From assembly GCF_026262505.1 (NCBI RefSeq), contig NC_067206.1, forward strand, positions 24,815,896 through 24,879,895: a stretch of DNA of 64,000 bases. Reading direction: 5' to 3'. A program made the position numbers and the translations under genes. This document shows positions 28,883 to 39,830 of the stretch, piece after piece. The stretch's first letter is position 1, and every line of letters begins with the position of its first letter. The DNA is from Trichomonas vaginalis G3 (taxonomy: Eukaryota; Parabasalia; Trichomonadida; Trichomonadidae). The notes under the pieces were generated by a model, which saw nothing but the letters and a program-made list of their open reading frames with translations, ran no database searches and was not told the origin of the DNA.

Positions 28883-29923
28883 GGGTGCACCCGCATGTAC
28901 GTTTATTTGAGAGGAGGAGGATTACCCTCTCAATTTTGAAAGCTTCGTTAACTTAATATCTCGATGAATATTGGATTAAAATTGAATTTGCCCATACCAA
29001 TATATCTGATACAATATCCTTAAGTTTTACTAAAAAGAATTTTTTAAAATCCCTGCAGATTCGGGGATTTTTAAATTTTTTGATTTTTTTCGAAAATTTT
29101 TCGAAAAAAAAATATTTTCAGAAGAGCCCTAACGGCTAAGTTTTATGTTTAATGTTGAGTATCAAAAAGAATGGGCATCTGATATAGCCATCATATATCC
29201 CAGAAGAAAATAAAAATTCTGACTTTTTAAGCATAAAAAATGAAATTTTATTTTTTGCAAAAAACAGGCCACCCGGATGTACGTTTATTTGAGAGGGGGA
29301 GAATGAAATTTTTGAAAGCACTAAAATTTGTAAATATGCTAGTTATATAATAATATGCATTATTTTAAAAAATAAAAATTAAAGCACGTTAAAATCTTTT
29401 TTGATGAATTTTTACAAAAGCTACTCAGGATAATGCAAGATATGAGTAGTTAAACATAAATTTCAAATCAGATTTTACTTATAATAAATATTTTAAATTT
29501 CCGAAAATTAAGTTCAGATCGACTCTATACGTAGTAAATACTAAATAAGGTGCCAAAAACCTATTAAACAGTACCAAAACTATCAAGATTGTAATGTTTT
29601 TGAAGAAAAATTTATAGAATTATGGACTTCAAACAGATATTATGTAAATAAAAATAATATAATGAATTTATTTATTCGTATAATAGCAGTAATAAGTCGA
29701 TTATTCACTTCTACTTCTGAGATTTGAATTTAATTTCGACAGAAAAAGAGATTCAAGAGGAAAATACTAGGGGATACAAACAGCCACCATGACAGAATTA
29801 TTATGGAGCCAAGTTGTATTTTTTGATATTTTTAGAGTTTTCCTACCTATTTAGGTACCAAGTTATTGCTTAAAAATTAAGGTTCTTAATTCTAAAGTTT
29901 ACATGATCCTCCCGGGCGCACCC
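28883..29923 (-). mobile_element. TTAA-flanked non-autonomous element, right (inverted) copy
   Basis: A 1041-bp copy of the element at 26002-27039 in reverse orientation. It starts GGGTGCACCCGCATG and ends CCCGGGCGCACCC, with TTAA on both sides (28879-28882 and 29924-29927). The internal GTACGTTTATTTGAGAGG block is again present twice. Many small differences from the left copy show that the two insertions are not recent duplicates. Confidence 0.75.
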
Positions 29924-30000
29924 TTAAAATCATTGAAAGTTTAGTGCTTTAATCAGTTTGTGATATTTTAGCTATTTAACAATAGAACTCAGGTCAGGTA

Positions 30001-30035
30001 AGTGGGGCTTCCAGGCGCGTTGCGCCCTCTAGCCC
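30001..30035 (+). repeat. Left terminal inverted repeat of copy B
   Basis: Identical in inverted form to 53461-53495. It folds as GGGCT/AGCCC outside and GGCGC-GTT-GCGCC inside. Confidence 0.93.
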
Positions 30036-30133
30036 ATAAGAAATTTTGCCCAAGACCCAAGAGGAGGACCGAACCCCAGCCGACCAGCCGGTGACAAAAC
30101 CAAAACCGTTGTTATTTACATCATATTAATGGT

Positions 30134-30215
30134 GTCACTTTTTAAAATGTCACTTTTGTGTCACTTTTCACAAATTATATATGTTTTCATGTTTTGTCAC
30201 TTTTCTATCACTTTT
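30134..30215 (+). repeat. GTCACTTTT iterons in the left subterminal region (copy B)
   Basis: Four exact GTCACTTTT sites and one ATCACTTTT within 82 bases, between the terminal repeat and the methyltransferase. Copy A has two related sites in its shorter version (about 1540-1560). The core is the reverse complement of the AAAAGTGAC motif found before accessory genes. It may be a replication-initiator or transcription site. Confidence 0.5.
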
Positions 30216-30246
30216 CGGGTAAAAACAGTTTTATTATTATATATAA

Positions 30247-31065
30247 ATGAATTTTACAAAACCGCTGTTACCGTTCTTTGGAAATAAGAGTAGATGTAAA
30301 GATATTATATTGAGAGAACTTAAGAAACTACCGAATGGTCTAACATTTGTAGATTTGTTCGGCGGAAGTTTCTATATATCCCATTTATGTCATACCGTAT
30401 TTCCTGACTCAAAGATTATATGCAATGACTTCGACAACTATATGGACCGTCTCAAACATATTCCAGACACAAATAATATATTGAAAGAGTTAAAAGAAAA
30501 GATACCTATAGGTAAGATGGAACGTATACCATTAGATAAGAAAAATATTGTGAGAGAGGTTTTGAAAAAAGCAGAATATATAGACTGGGATAGTATATCT
30601 GCTAGACTATTATATAGTGGTGCTATAAGAGTTCATGACATTGAAACACTTATGTCAAAAGTTTTATATCTTAACTATACAAATGTTTTCAAAGAGGACA
30701 TAGAAAAATATATTGAGGGTATAGAGTTTGTGAGATGTCATTGGACAGAGTTGTATGAAAAATATAAAGACAAGGAAAATGTTTTCTTTATAGTGGACCC
30801 GCCGTTCTATAACACATGGGATTTTCAATACCAAGTAGACTGGACTTTGAGAGACTCTTTAGAAACTTTAGACGTTATACATAACCATCCATGCTTTTAC
30901 TTTACATCCGATAAAAGTGGTTTGGAAACCGTTATGAGATGGTTAGAGGACATACATGACTATGAGTTTATATATGACAAGATAGAATATGAGAGAGGTC
31001 CTATAAACCGGAGAAAGTGTCACAATAAAGAAATTTTATTAGTAAGTAAATGTGGTTTGAAATAG
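30247..31065 (+). CDS. D12-class DNA N6-adenine methyltransferase (copy B)
   Basis: A 272-residue homologue of the copy A enzyme with the same FVDLFGGSF and DPPFYNT motifs and about a dozen residue differences. The frame looks whole. See the entry at 1591 for the role. Confidence 0.9.
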   Translation: MNFTKPLLPFFGNKSRCKDIILRELKKLPNGLTFVDLFGGSFYISHLCHTVFPDSKIICNDFDNYMDRLKHIPDTNNILKELKEKIPIGKMERIPLDKKNIVREVLKKAEYIDWDSISARLLYSGAIRVHDIETLMSKVLYLNYTNVFKEDIEKYIEGIEFVRCHWTELYEKYKDKENVFFIVDPPFYNTWDFQYQVDWTLRDSLETLDVIHNHPCFYFTSDKSGLETVMRWLEDIHDYEFIYDKIEYERGPINRRKCHNKEILLVSKCGLK

Positions 31066-31181
31066 GACTACTTGTTTTAGGTTTTTTCCATTGTGTCATT
31101 TATTTATTTGACGTGGCAGAAAAGTACAGAGAATATGAAGATGAACCAATGCCTGCAAATGTTCAGCATATGTACTCGTAA
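31050..31181 (+). CDS. 43-residue membrane peptide overlapping the methyltransferase stop (copy B)
   Basis: Same frame, length and hydrophobic segment as at 2394-2525, with a few changes in the tail. Conservation of a frame that overlaps the upstream gene supports it as a real small protein. Confidence 0.6.
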   Translation: MWFEIGLLVLGFFHCVIYLFDVAEKYREYEDEPMPANVQHMYS

Positions 31182-31204
31182 GAGATATTTTTATCTAATA
31201 TTAA

Positions 31205-31567
31205 ATGGACGCACAGAACTTAGCGAATGCACAGCAACCTGGACAACCAAACCCAGAGAATATTCCAAATGAAGTTAGAATACAAACTGCAATGGCAAAC
31301 TATGGTCAAGTGCCAACAGATGTACAAATGCAAACTGCCATGTCAAATGACGCTGCGTTAGGTTTGCCACCATGGTATGCAAATATGAGATGGAAAGAGT
31401 TTTATACAAACCCTGAAGTGGGATATAAACAACTTTATGCAGATGACGCGAACACAGGAGTTGACCCAGAATATGTTTTCTACCAGAGGAGAAACAGAAT
31501 GTATGAGCTCCAGTTAAAGAATGCTATGGAACTCAACAGGAAACGTAAGAGACTAGGCGGACATTAG
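31205..31567 (+). CDS. Conserved 120-residue Polinton protein (copy B)
   Basis: The protein sequence is identical to copy A. The DNA differs at a handful of silent third positions (for example CTC to CTT, CCG to CCA, AAT to AAC, CTG to CTC). Function unknown. Confidence 0.75.
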   Translation: MDAQNLANAQQPGQPNPENIPNEVRIQTAMANYGQVPTDVQMQTAMSNDAALGLPPWYANMRWKEFYTNPEVGYKQLYADDANTGVDPEYVFYQRRNRMYELQLKNAMELNRKRKRLGGH

Positions 31568-31585
31568 ATTTTTACATATAGTAAA

Positions 31586-31819
31586 ATGGGTTTCTTCAGT
31601 AAGATAGGAAACTTCTTTCGAAATGTTGGAAGAGGTATATGGAATGGAATAAAATCTGTCGGAAGAGGAGTATGGAACAGTGTCAAAAATATTGGTAAAA
31701 GAGTAGGTCAGTTTGTTGGTATTATACCTAAAGACCCTGAACCAGAAGAACAAGCTCCTGTAATACAACAGCCTGAACCTGCACCACAGTCAAGTTGGCA
31801 ACCACAACCGGTATATTAA
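31586..31819 (+). CDS. Small amphipathic MGFF- protein (copy B)
   Basis: A 77-residue counterpart of the gene at 2930, starting MGFFSKIGNFFRNVG, with the same Gly/Trp/Lys pattern and a slightly shorter Pro/Gln tail. Confidence 0.65.
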   Translation: MGFFSKIGNFFRNVGRGIWNGIKSVGRGVWNSVKNIGKRVGQFVGIIPKDPEPEEQAPVIQQPEPAPQSSWQPQPVY

Positions 31820-31823
31820 AAAG

Positions 31824-32671
31824 TTATATTTTTATCGTTCGATAGTAGTTGTATATGAAACTAAGTTCTAAGTAAAACGCATGGTATAATGGAATTATTC
31901 TTTTTCTTCCATCTGTAGTAAACCATACTTGAAAGTCTGAAATACTTCCACTTGGTGGTTCGTATAACTTTGTATGTTTTTCGTAAAAGTCATTTGCCAA
32001 GCATAAAAAGAGTTTTGGGCGCCAGAAAATGAAGCATGAACAATAATAGCATCTTGGTCGAAAACATCTTTAAATAAATATGGTTCATCTCTTGCATATC
32101 GACTGTAGATATTTGCTAAAGGAGGTTCAACTTTCTGATTTAACATTCTTTGCAAATAATACCATGACATTGCAGTGAATTCTGTATATATTTGTTCGTC
32201 TTTATTTGGATTGTCTTCGTAGATTTGAAATGACACTTGTGAATTTTGTTTGTCATATACAATTCTCACATAAAGTGTGCTATCGGTATTCGCATATTCA
32301 TCAGCATATTTTGCATAACATGAATTTATTTTATCTTCTATATTTTTTAATGCAGTCTGTAGAGAAGATGAGAGGTCAACTTGTATTAGCTCAATTTCTT
32401 CCCACATTTTTCGTTGCCCTTCAGATGTATAATCTATATGAAACCTTACAATAAATGGGAAACCATGTATGGCTTCTGAAATGAACTTCATTCTACGAAA
32501 GCCAATAGCTTTTGTGACAGATGGGTCTCTTAACCATCTTAATGGGTAGTCAAAACGATAGCCTTCATGCTTTACGGTATCTATCTCAAACTTTTGACCG
32601 ACATTAGTAAAAAGTTCATCTAATGGTTTAGTTGTAGCAACTCTAGAATTTTCTTTTTCTATTGGAAGCAT
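31824..32671 (-). pseudogene. Minus-strand unknown protein region (copy B)
   Basis: Homologous to copy A 3177-4025. Broken in this copy. It keeps the divergent arrangement with the fibre gene. Confidence 0.65.
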
Positions 32672-32689
32672 ATTTTATCTATAATAAAA
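32672..32689. promoter_or_regulatory. 18-bp divergent promoter-like spacer (copy B)
   Basis: Same length and position as 4026-4043; it reads ATTTTATCTATAATAAAA. Confidence 0.5.
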
Positions 32690-35151
32690 ATGTCAAATGA
32701 AACAGCGTCTATGAGAGAAATACAACACAACCGACAACTCATTATGCAAGCTCTAAATAAGAACACAACAAACTTTTCAAACTATTCTAAGATATCTGAG
32801 TCATTGAAAGAAGGAAACTTAAAACTGACAATAAACCCAATGACAGATGAGTTTCTATTTCAAGACAATAAGAACAATACTGTCTGTATAAATCCAACAA
32901 AAGGAACTTTAAACGAGAAACCTATAAATGAACTTCTTTTGAAAGCAGATGTTGACAACAAAGCTGACAAAGAATATGTAGACGATGCAATAGCAAAAGA
33001 AGAAGAAAGAGCTAACAATGCTTATGCAACAAAAGAACATACTCATCCTGAACTAGCAGACAAAACATATGTTGACAATAAAATGTCAAGTGAAGTGACA
33101 AGAGCTGAAAACGAATATTCTAAAAAGACTCATATACATTATATTAACCAAATACCAAGTCTTAAGGAAACATTAGAGACAAAAGCAGATAAGACTCATA
33201 CACATTCTATATCTGATATTACAAACTTACAAGAAACCTTAAACAGGAAAAGTGACGTTGGACATACACATACCATTGCAAATATTACAAACTTACAAGA
33301 AACCTTAAACAGGAAAAGTGACGTTGGACATACACATACCATTGCAAATATTACAAACTTACAAGAAACCTTAAACAGGAAAAGTGACGTTGGACATACA
33401 CATACCATTGCAAATATTACAAACTTACAAGAAACCTTAAACAGGAAAAGTGACGTTGGACATACACATACCATTGCAAATATTACAAACTTACAAGAAA
33501 CCTTAAACAGGAAAAGTGACGTTGGACATACACATACCATTGCAAATATTACAAACTTACAAGAAACCTTAAACAGGAAAAGTGACGTTGGACATACACA
33601 TACCATTGCAAATATTACAAACTTACAAGAAACCTTAAACAGGAAAAGTGACGTTGGACATACACATACCATTGCAAATATTACAAACTTACAAGAAACC
33701 TTAAACAGGAAAAGTGACGTTGGACATACACATACCATTGCAAATATTACAAACTTACAAGAAACCTTAAACAGGAAAAGTGACGTTGGACATACACATA
33801 CCATTGCAAATATTACAAACTTACAAGAAACCTTAAACAGGAAAAGTGATGTTGGACATACACATACCATTGCAAATATTACAAACTTACAAGAAACCTT
33901 AAACAGGAAAAGTGACGTTGGACATACACATACCATTGCAAATATTACAAACTTACAAGAAACCTTAAACAGGAAAAGTGACGTTGGACATACACATACC
34001 ATTGCAAATATTACAAACTTACAAGAAACCTTAAACAGGAAAAGTGACGTTGGACATACACATACATCTTCTGAAATAACAGACTTAAACGTTAGCCTTG
34101 AAAATAAAGCAGATAAAACATATGTCAATGAAATATACCAAAGTTTGATAGGAACAAAAAATATTGAAACTATTGTTGGTGACTTTTCTGTCAATGAAGA
34201 AAATAAATATTTTAGATGGCAGTTGTACAGTCCTTAAAAATGGTACACGGTGTAAACTCATTCCGAAAAATAACAATGAAATGTATGTAAGCTATAAAAA
34301 GAATGATGGTACACAAGTTAAAGTTCCATTAGACAACAACTGCTACTTAAACTTATATGGAGACGAACAAAAGAAATATTTAAGAGTTTATGAAATGGTG
34401 GATATGACATTGCCTGACCCAGCTCCGGCACCACATTATTATGACTATGGAGATGACGACAGAACACCACATGTAGATGAACAAAAGCTAACATTATATT
34501 TAGATTATTATAGATATAAAAGATATAATGCAATAGAAAAAACGAGAATAGTATATTATTATACAGATGACAGAAATAAATATTATAGTCAAGATTTTAC
34601 CTACCCTGAAAACATAAGATTATATTATAAAAAATATTCTGACACAAACCAGAAGAAACCTGAAATAGTTGCACTATATTTTAAGTTCAAAAGAGACAAT
34701 CTCTTATAATATCTCATATGTTTGATTTAATGAACCCAGTAGGTTTATTTATACATCTATGGATGCAAGAGGTCCTCAAGTAATGTTTGGTGTTGGTGCA
34801 TGGGAACAAATAGTCGACAGGTTTTTGTATTGTGCAAACTCTTCAAAGGAAACAGGTGGAAGTAAAACGATTTCAGGTGAAAATTTACCTGCACACAGTC
34901 ATTACATAGATTTAAGTACATCTCAAGCAGGTTGGCATAAGCATAGATATTGGGATTGGTCAGGAATGACAAAAGGTAAAGGATATGATGTTAAAGACGA
35001 CGTTAAGTTTGCTATAAATTGTTACTGGGATGACACGCAGGGAGAAGGAAACCATACACATTTCGTTTCAGGATATACGCAAACAACGGGACAAAGTAAA
35101 GAATACATGCCACCTTACATGACAGTTTACGCATGGTATAGAATTGCTTAG
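32690..35151 (+). pseudogene. Phage-type fibre region with expanded shaft (copy B)
   Basis: The N-terminal anchor matches copy A. The shaft then contains a long array of GHTHTIANITNLQETLNRK-type units (see the repeat entry). After it comes a Tyr/Asp-rich segment not present in A (about 34240-34709), and then the same phage-like tip with FLYCANSSKETGGSK and NLPAHSHYI. The region is broken in this copy. The anchor and tip are conserved while the middle is exchanged, as in phage fibres that change host range. Confidence 0.8.
33252..34058 (+). repeat. 66-bp tandem array in the fibre shaft (copy B)
   Basis: Twelve consecutive 66-bp periods, practically identical apart from a rare silent change. 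Each encodes 22 residues with one HTHT metal-site motif; a thirteenth HTHT follows. The near-perfect identity of the units points to very recent expansion or ongoing homogenisation. Copy A has no such array. Confidence 0.95.
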
Positions 35152-36106
35152 TCGTCATTTTCAACTTCTTTAGCATATTCGTCAGGAGTTGTCTTATATT
35201 TGTTAGGAACTGTCTTTGAAAGTATACCACCTTGAACTTTGACAAGTTTGAAACGAGGTCTGACAATAGTAGTTTTATCTTCTGCTTGCAGTCTGTACAT
35301 TTTGCCATGTTTGCCTAAAACTTCATAATATTCTCTTGTATACTTTCTTCTATTTTTACGAACACGAATGTGAGTACCTGTCGAGTTCCCATTGTTGTCA
35401 TAGTCAATAGTATTTTCATATGGGTCGCGTTTAGGTATTTCTATTTTTACTTTGTCACCTTTCTGAAGTTTGAAGCCCGGCATTCTTTCTTGTTTGTCTC
35501 TTTTGACTAAATTATTAAATATATAGTCTTTCTCTAAGTCAGGGTTGTTTTTCATTTCTTCGGGGGAGTGGTTTCCCAAACCTTTTTGTTTACGGTTATT
35601 GTAAATATTTAAAACTTGTCTCATCTTTGCCATGGAGAAGTGTCTATACTTGTCGTCATATGACATTTCATTTGCTTCACCACCTTGTGGTTGGTTTAAG
35701 TCTCTTAACATTTTTATACACCGTCAATGACACCAAGAGCAGAATGGTTTTGGTCGACAATGAAATATTGGTTTACATTTTTTGAACGCAGATAGTTTTT
35801 TACATCATCTGATTTGAAAGAACTTTCACAGTCAGATGTCAGTTTTGTTGGATGGTATTTGTCAACGAATATTGTCAAAGCTGCTAAGATATCTAAAATA
35901 GCTTTGGACTGTAATGGTATGGCTTCACAGTATCTTGTGTTTTGACCAACAAATATTAACCAGTATGGTGGTCCATCTTCTCTATACCTCGGAATGTTTT
36001 CCAAGATATCCATAAACCAAGCATTTGGTGTTGAACTAAAGATTTTTATCATGAGTGCTTTCTTTGTCGCTTTAGAAACATAGGGGTCCTTGTTCGGATT
36101 CGTCAT
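35148..36106 (-). pseudogene. Integrase region (copy B)
   Basis: Homologous to the integrase of copy A at 5315-6274. Broken in this copy. Confidence 0.85.
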
Positions 36107-36123
36107 TTTTTACCCTATAAGAA
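36107..36123. promoter_or_regulatory. 17-bp divergent promoter-like spacer (copy B)
   Basis: TTTTTACCCTATAAGAA lies between the integrase and MGLFG start codons. It is the counterpart of 6275-6290. Confidence 0.45.
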
Positions 36124-36525
36124 ATGGGTTTATTTGGCGCATTAGCAGGAGTCGCATCTAGATTTTTACCCGCAGTGGGAACAATAGCCAGAGGTGCATT
36201 TGGAATTGGAAGGAAGATTTTGAGTACATTAGGTATACTGAAAGAGAAAGCACAACCTATTATACAAACTGTACAGAAAGGTTGGGATGTAGCACGAGAT
36301 GCAACAAATCTTATTCCAAATCCTGAAACAAGAGGAAAAGTTCAAGGATGGATGGACAATGTAGGAAGACAAGCAGGAAACTATTATAACAAAGCAAATG
36401 ACTACTATAACCAAGCAGGACACTATATGGACCAAGGTGAAAGATTCTTTAACAGAGGATATAACCATGCACAACAGTGGGTAAACAATAACCAACCTCA
36501 ACCGCCTCAAACGTGGGGAATGTAA
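36124..36525 (+). CDS. MGLFG virion-type protein (copy B)
   Basis: 133 residues, differing from copy A at few positions. See 6291 for the description. The frame looks whole. Confidence 0.7.
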   Translation: MGLFGALAGVASRFLPAVGTIARGAFGIGRKILSTLGILKEKAQPIIQTVQKGWDVARDATNLIPNPETRGKVQGWMDNVGRQAGNYYNKANDYYNQAGHYMDQGERFFNRGYNHAQQWVNNNQPQPPQTWGM

Positions 36526-36544
36526 AGTTTTTTATTGAGATGAA

Positions 36545-36709
36545 ATGAACAATGCAGCATTGAGACAAATGAGTTCAAGATGGATTTGTCGGCTTCCAGC
36601 ATTTAAACCGATACCATATAGTCAGGCTCAGCATGTGAAACTGAATGATATTATTAAAGGAACCATCCCACCTCCACAACAACAACCAGTTGAAAACAAA
36701 CCAAACTAA
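36545..36709 (+). CDS. 54-residue protein with a variable core (copy B)
   Basis: The start (MNNAALRQMSSRWICRLPA) and end (QQPVENKPN) match copy A, while the middle (KPIPYSQAQHVKLNDIIKG) is unrelated to A's. Function unknown. Confidence 0.55.
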   Translation: MNNAALRQMSSRWICRLPAFKPIPYSQAQHVKLNDIIKGTIPPPQQQPVENKPN

Positions 36710-36728
36710 AATTTTTTACTGAGATGAA

Positions 36729-37311
36729 ATGACCGAAGAAGTTGAAACGGTAGATTTGACACCACAAACAAAAAGTTCAGAACCATTGTCAAAACCTGTC
36801 AAAGAACTTACAGATGAAGAGAAAAATTCAATAATAGAAAGTGCCAGGTCTGAAATACAAACCCTAACTATAAAGTCACTTTTCATAGAAATGGAACGGC
36901 TAGTATCTCAAAAAAGAAACAGACTCTCACAAATAAAATATTGAAGTCTGAAGGAGCTTTCGAGACAACAGATGGAAAAGTTTACTTCACTGACCAACAG
37001 TTCATTATAGAACATCTCATTGACTTAGAGTCGAAATATTCTAAACTTTACAACAAACACAAAAAGTTGAAAGGAAAACAAAAACAAATGGCATATGATA
37101 TTTATGAAGATGTTGACGACACAACTGTTCCTGCAAGTGAAGTAAAGTCAGAGGAACCGAAAAGTGACGAAAAACGATAGAAGAAGAAAAACCAAAAACT
37201 GAAGATAAACCAAAACCAAAGTTTAGTTTCCAAACTAAACCAAGTCAACCTTCATTAGCTGGTATGGGTTGGCGTCAAAGACTTATGGCAGCAGGCGGTT
37301 ATGTAAAGTAA
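36729..37311 (+). pseudogene. Acidic/lysine-rich protein region (copy B)
   Basis: Homologous to copy A 6884-7468. Broken in this copy. Confidence 0.6.
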
Positions 37312-37341
37312 AGAAAAAAATATTTTTTTATTTTTATAAAA

Positions 37342-39493
37342 ATGCCCCCATATAGAATGGATAGAAAGTCTGCTAGAATAAAAGCAGAGTTACAAAGATA
37401 TGGTTGGAGAGTTTCGAAGAAGTTTAAATATAGGAAGGGAAGACCCATAAAAGTCTATGACAAATTGTCTGGTCTTCGCTACGAAATTAGATTTGGAAAC
37501 AGCACGTGCCAATTATCCAAACAGACTAGAGAGGTTAGAAGAAGAACGTCTTATGGACATGCCTTTCGATGTTAGTGAACCTCAAGTTGAAGGACACGAC
37601 GGCTTTGCCAGATTCTACTGGAAACATGACGAACAATTGCATCTTTGAGAAGGAAAAAGGAAAAGGTGAAGACGCACATGCTCCCATGGAAAGAACAAGA
37701 TATGCATATGAAAAGTATCGTGAAGTTAGAAGTCAAATTACATCTGGTCGAACCTTTACAGTAAACTTTGACGAAGGAAAGAACAAAGAAGGCTTCATGG
37801 GAGTACTTGCTGCAATTCAAGACGGAAATAAGAAAGGACACAATCTCAGATTGACCATAACAGATTTGGATGGTCACATTTACTATGCACATGGCAATGA
37901 ACAAACAGCCGCAAAACTTCTTGACGCTTTCAAGACTACAAAGAGAGAACAAATGGTTGACTCCGACTCAGACATTTTGAATGCAATTGAAGGAATTGCA
38001 AGTGTCAAGTTCGAATGGTACCAACCTAACCCTCAAGCAGTCAGACAACATGCTGGATACTTCCCGTTCATAAATAAGTCTGACATTGACTTGACAAGGT
38101 ATGGAATTTACAATTCAATTGAAACAATTGTCAACGAACCTTGCATTCTTACATGTCTCAGGAACTCTGGTCTTGTTACAGATGAGAAGATGAAGTATCT
38201 TGAGTCATGTGTGAAGACAAGGTACATTCTCAGAGGTCAATTGGCAAAAATTGCACCGTTGGCAAATGTCAATATCCGAGTCAACATACCTACAGCTAAA
38301 GGTTCTTCACATGACGACTATGTTGTTGACAAAGACTTACCATGGTTGAAGATTGTAATTGTCCACAACCACTTCATGTTGAACGAAAGTCTTACAAACC
38401 CATTCTTTGGTAAAAGTAAGTGCAACATTGTCAGAGCTGTAAACATTCTTTTCGAGAAAGGTTTGTTGGAACCAATTCCAGATGACAAGCTGACAGAAAC
38501 TTTTGTACCAAAAGACGAAACAAACTTTTCATTGTTAGCAAGACCAAAAGTTGTTCCAGACAAAGTTCTAGTACAAAAGAAGTACACAGTTCCACAAGGG
38601 GTTGGTATGTTCGGATACCAACCTGAACCAGAAGAACTTCCAATGAGGTTGCAAGAACTTCAAGATGCTATAAACAAACTTCCATTGAGACATCCAATTG
38701 ACGTCAAATTGTATTGGAGAGCATCTGAGTTAGGTCAGAAGGTTTTATATGAAACAGGTTGCTTCGACGATGTTTATGAGATAACAGGAGAAGTTTCTCA
38801 GAAGATAAGAGACTCACTTGAATTTCCACAAACTGGACCAATTGGTTGCGACAAGTTCGACTCAGATGAAAAGATATACTATGTCGACCTTAACGCTGCA
38901 TACATGAGGTTTGTCCAATATATTCCGACTGGAATTCCAAACGAAGATGGTGAGTTCCCGGGAAGGAACTATACAGTTGGAAAAGTCATACAACAACTGT
39001 ATGATATTAGGAAAGCTTCAAACCCCAAACTTGCAATGACACTCAAATTGCTTATGAATTCGACATGGGGATATTCCATTAAGAAACCTCAAGAGATGAA
39101 GAGTAAACATTATGAGAAGGTCGACAACTTTGTTGAAAGGTTTTCTCCTTTTGTTTTGAAGTACGAATTCACTCAAGGTCAAAGTGGCTTAGTAACCACA
39201 TTAAAACCTATTGTCGAACATTGGTCTTACCTCAGTTCGCAAAGCAGTCCTTGACGAGTACAACAAATTCTTCTCCGAAGTCAAATCCAAAGTCAAGGTT
39301 TACTATGAGAACATTGACGCACTCATGACGAACGAAGAAGGATAACAACAAACTCATTGAAATGGGAATGGTCGGTGAAAAGATGGGTCAATTCAAATTG
39401 GACAAAATTTTCACCGAAGTTCATGTCCTCTCCAAGCGTAAGTACTGGGGTGTTAAAGAAGATGGTGAAATAGTTAAACATTGCATGAAATAA
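37342..39493 (+). pseudogene. Protein-primed family B DNA polymerase region (copy B)
   Basis: Homologous to copy A 7498-9649, with the same motif A-like VDLNAAYM and motif B-like LLMNSTWGYS segments. Broken in this copy. The last ~60 bases diverge from A while encoding similar residues (a KRKYWG-type end). Confidence 0.85.
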
Positions 39494-39527
39494 AAAATTT
39501 ATTTTTTAAAAAAGTGACATTTTTTTA

Positions 39528-39784
39528 ATGGCGTACATCCCTGAGCGCTTCGTCCAGTTCAACCAAATGTTGGTCTCGGACCAGGCAAGAGATATTCCAA
39601 GCCCGAACTCGACCGTCTCTTCAAAGAATGGATTGAAGACTACAGAGGAGACGAGTGGTTGACAATTGAATTTGCTCGGGCTTGGAATTGCTACAGAAGG
39701 GTCTTAGACGTGGACCCAAGACTCACGTACAGAGGTTGGGATGTGGTCTTCACATTCCAAAATTGGTACGAATACCAAAAATAA
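39528..39784 (+). pseudogene. Short accessory gene region (copy B)
   Basis: Occupies the place of A's 87-residue gene and starts MAYIPERFVQFNQML. The later part is Trp/Tyr-rich. The upstream AAAAAAGTGACATTTTTTTA fits the zone motif. Broken in this copy. Function unknown. Confidence 0.4.
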
Positions 39785-39830
39785 AAACTTAAATTTACTT
39801 GGGTTTCCCCCTAAAATAATTTTTTTACTC

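Noticed and set aside
33252-34058. CRISPR-like array
   Set aside because: The units are contiguous with no unique spacers, lie in a coding frame and are in a eukaryotic element.
33196-34194. Long minus-strand reading frame of ~330 codons
   Set aside because: It is the reverse reading of the 66-bp fibre array; an array whose period is divisible by three stays open in several frames. The plus-strand product has sensible fibre motifs.
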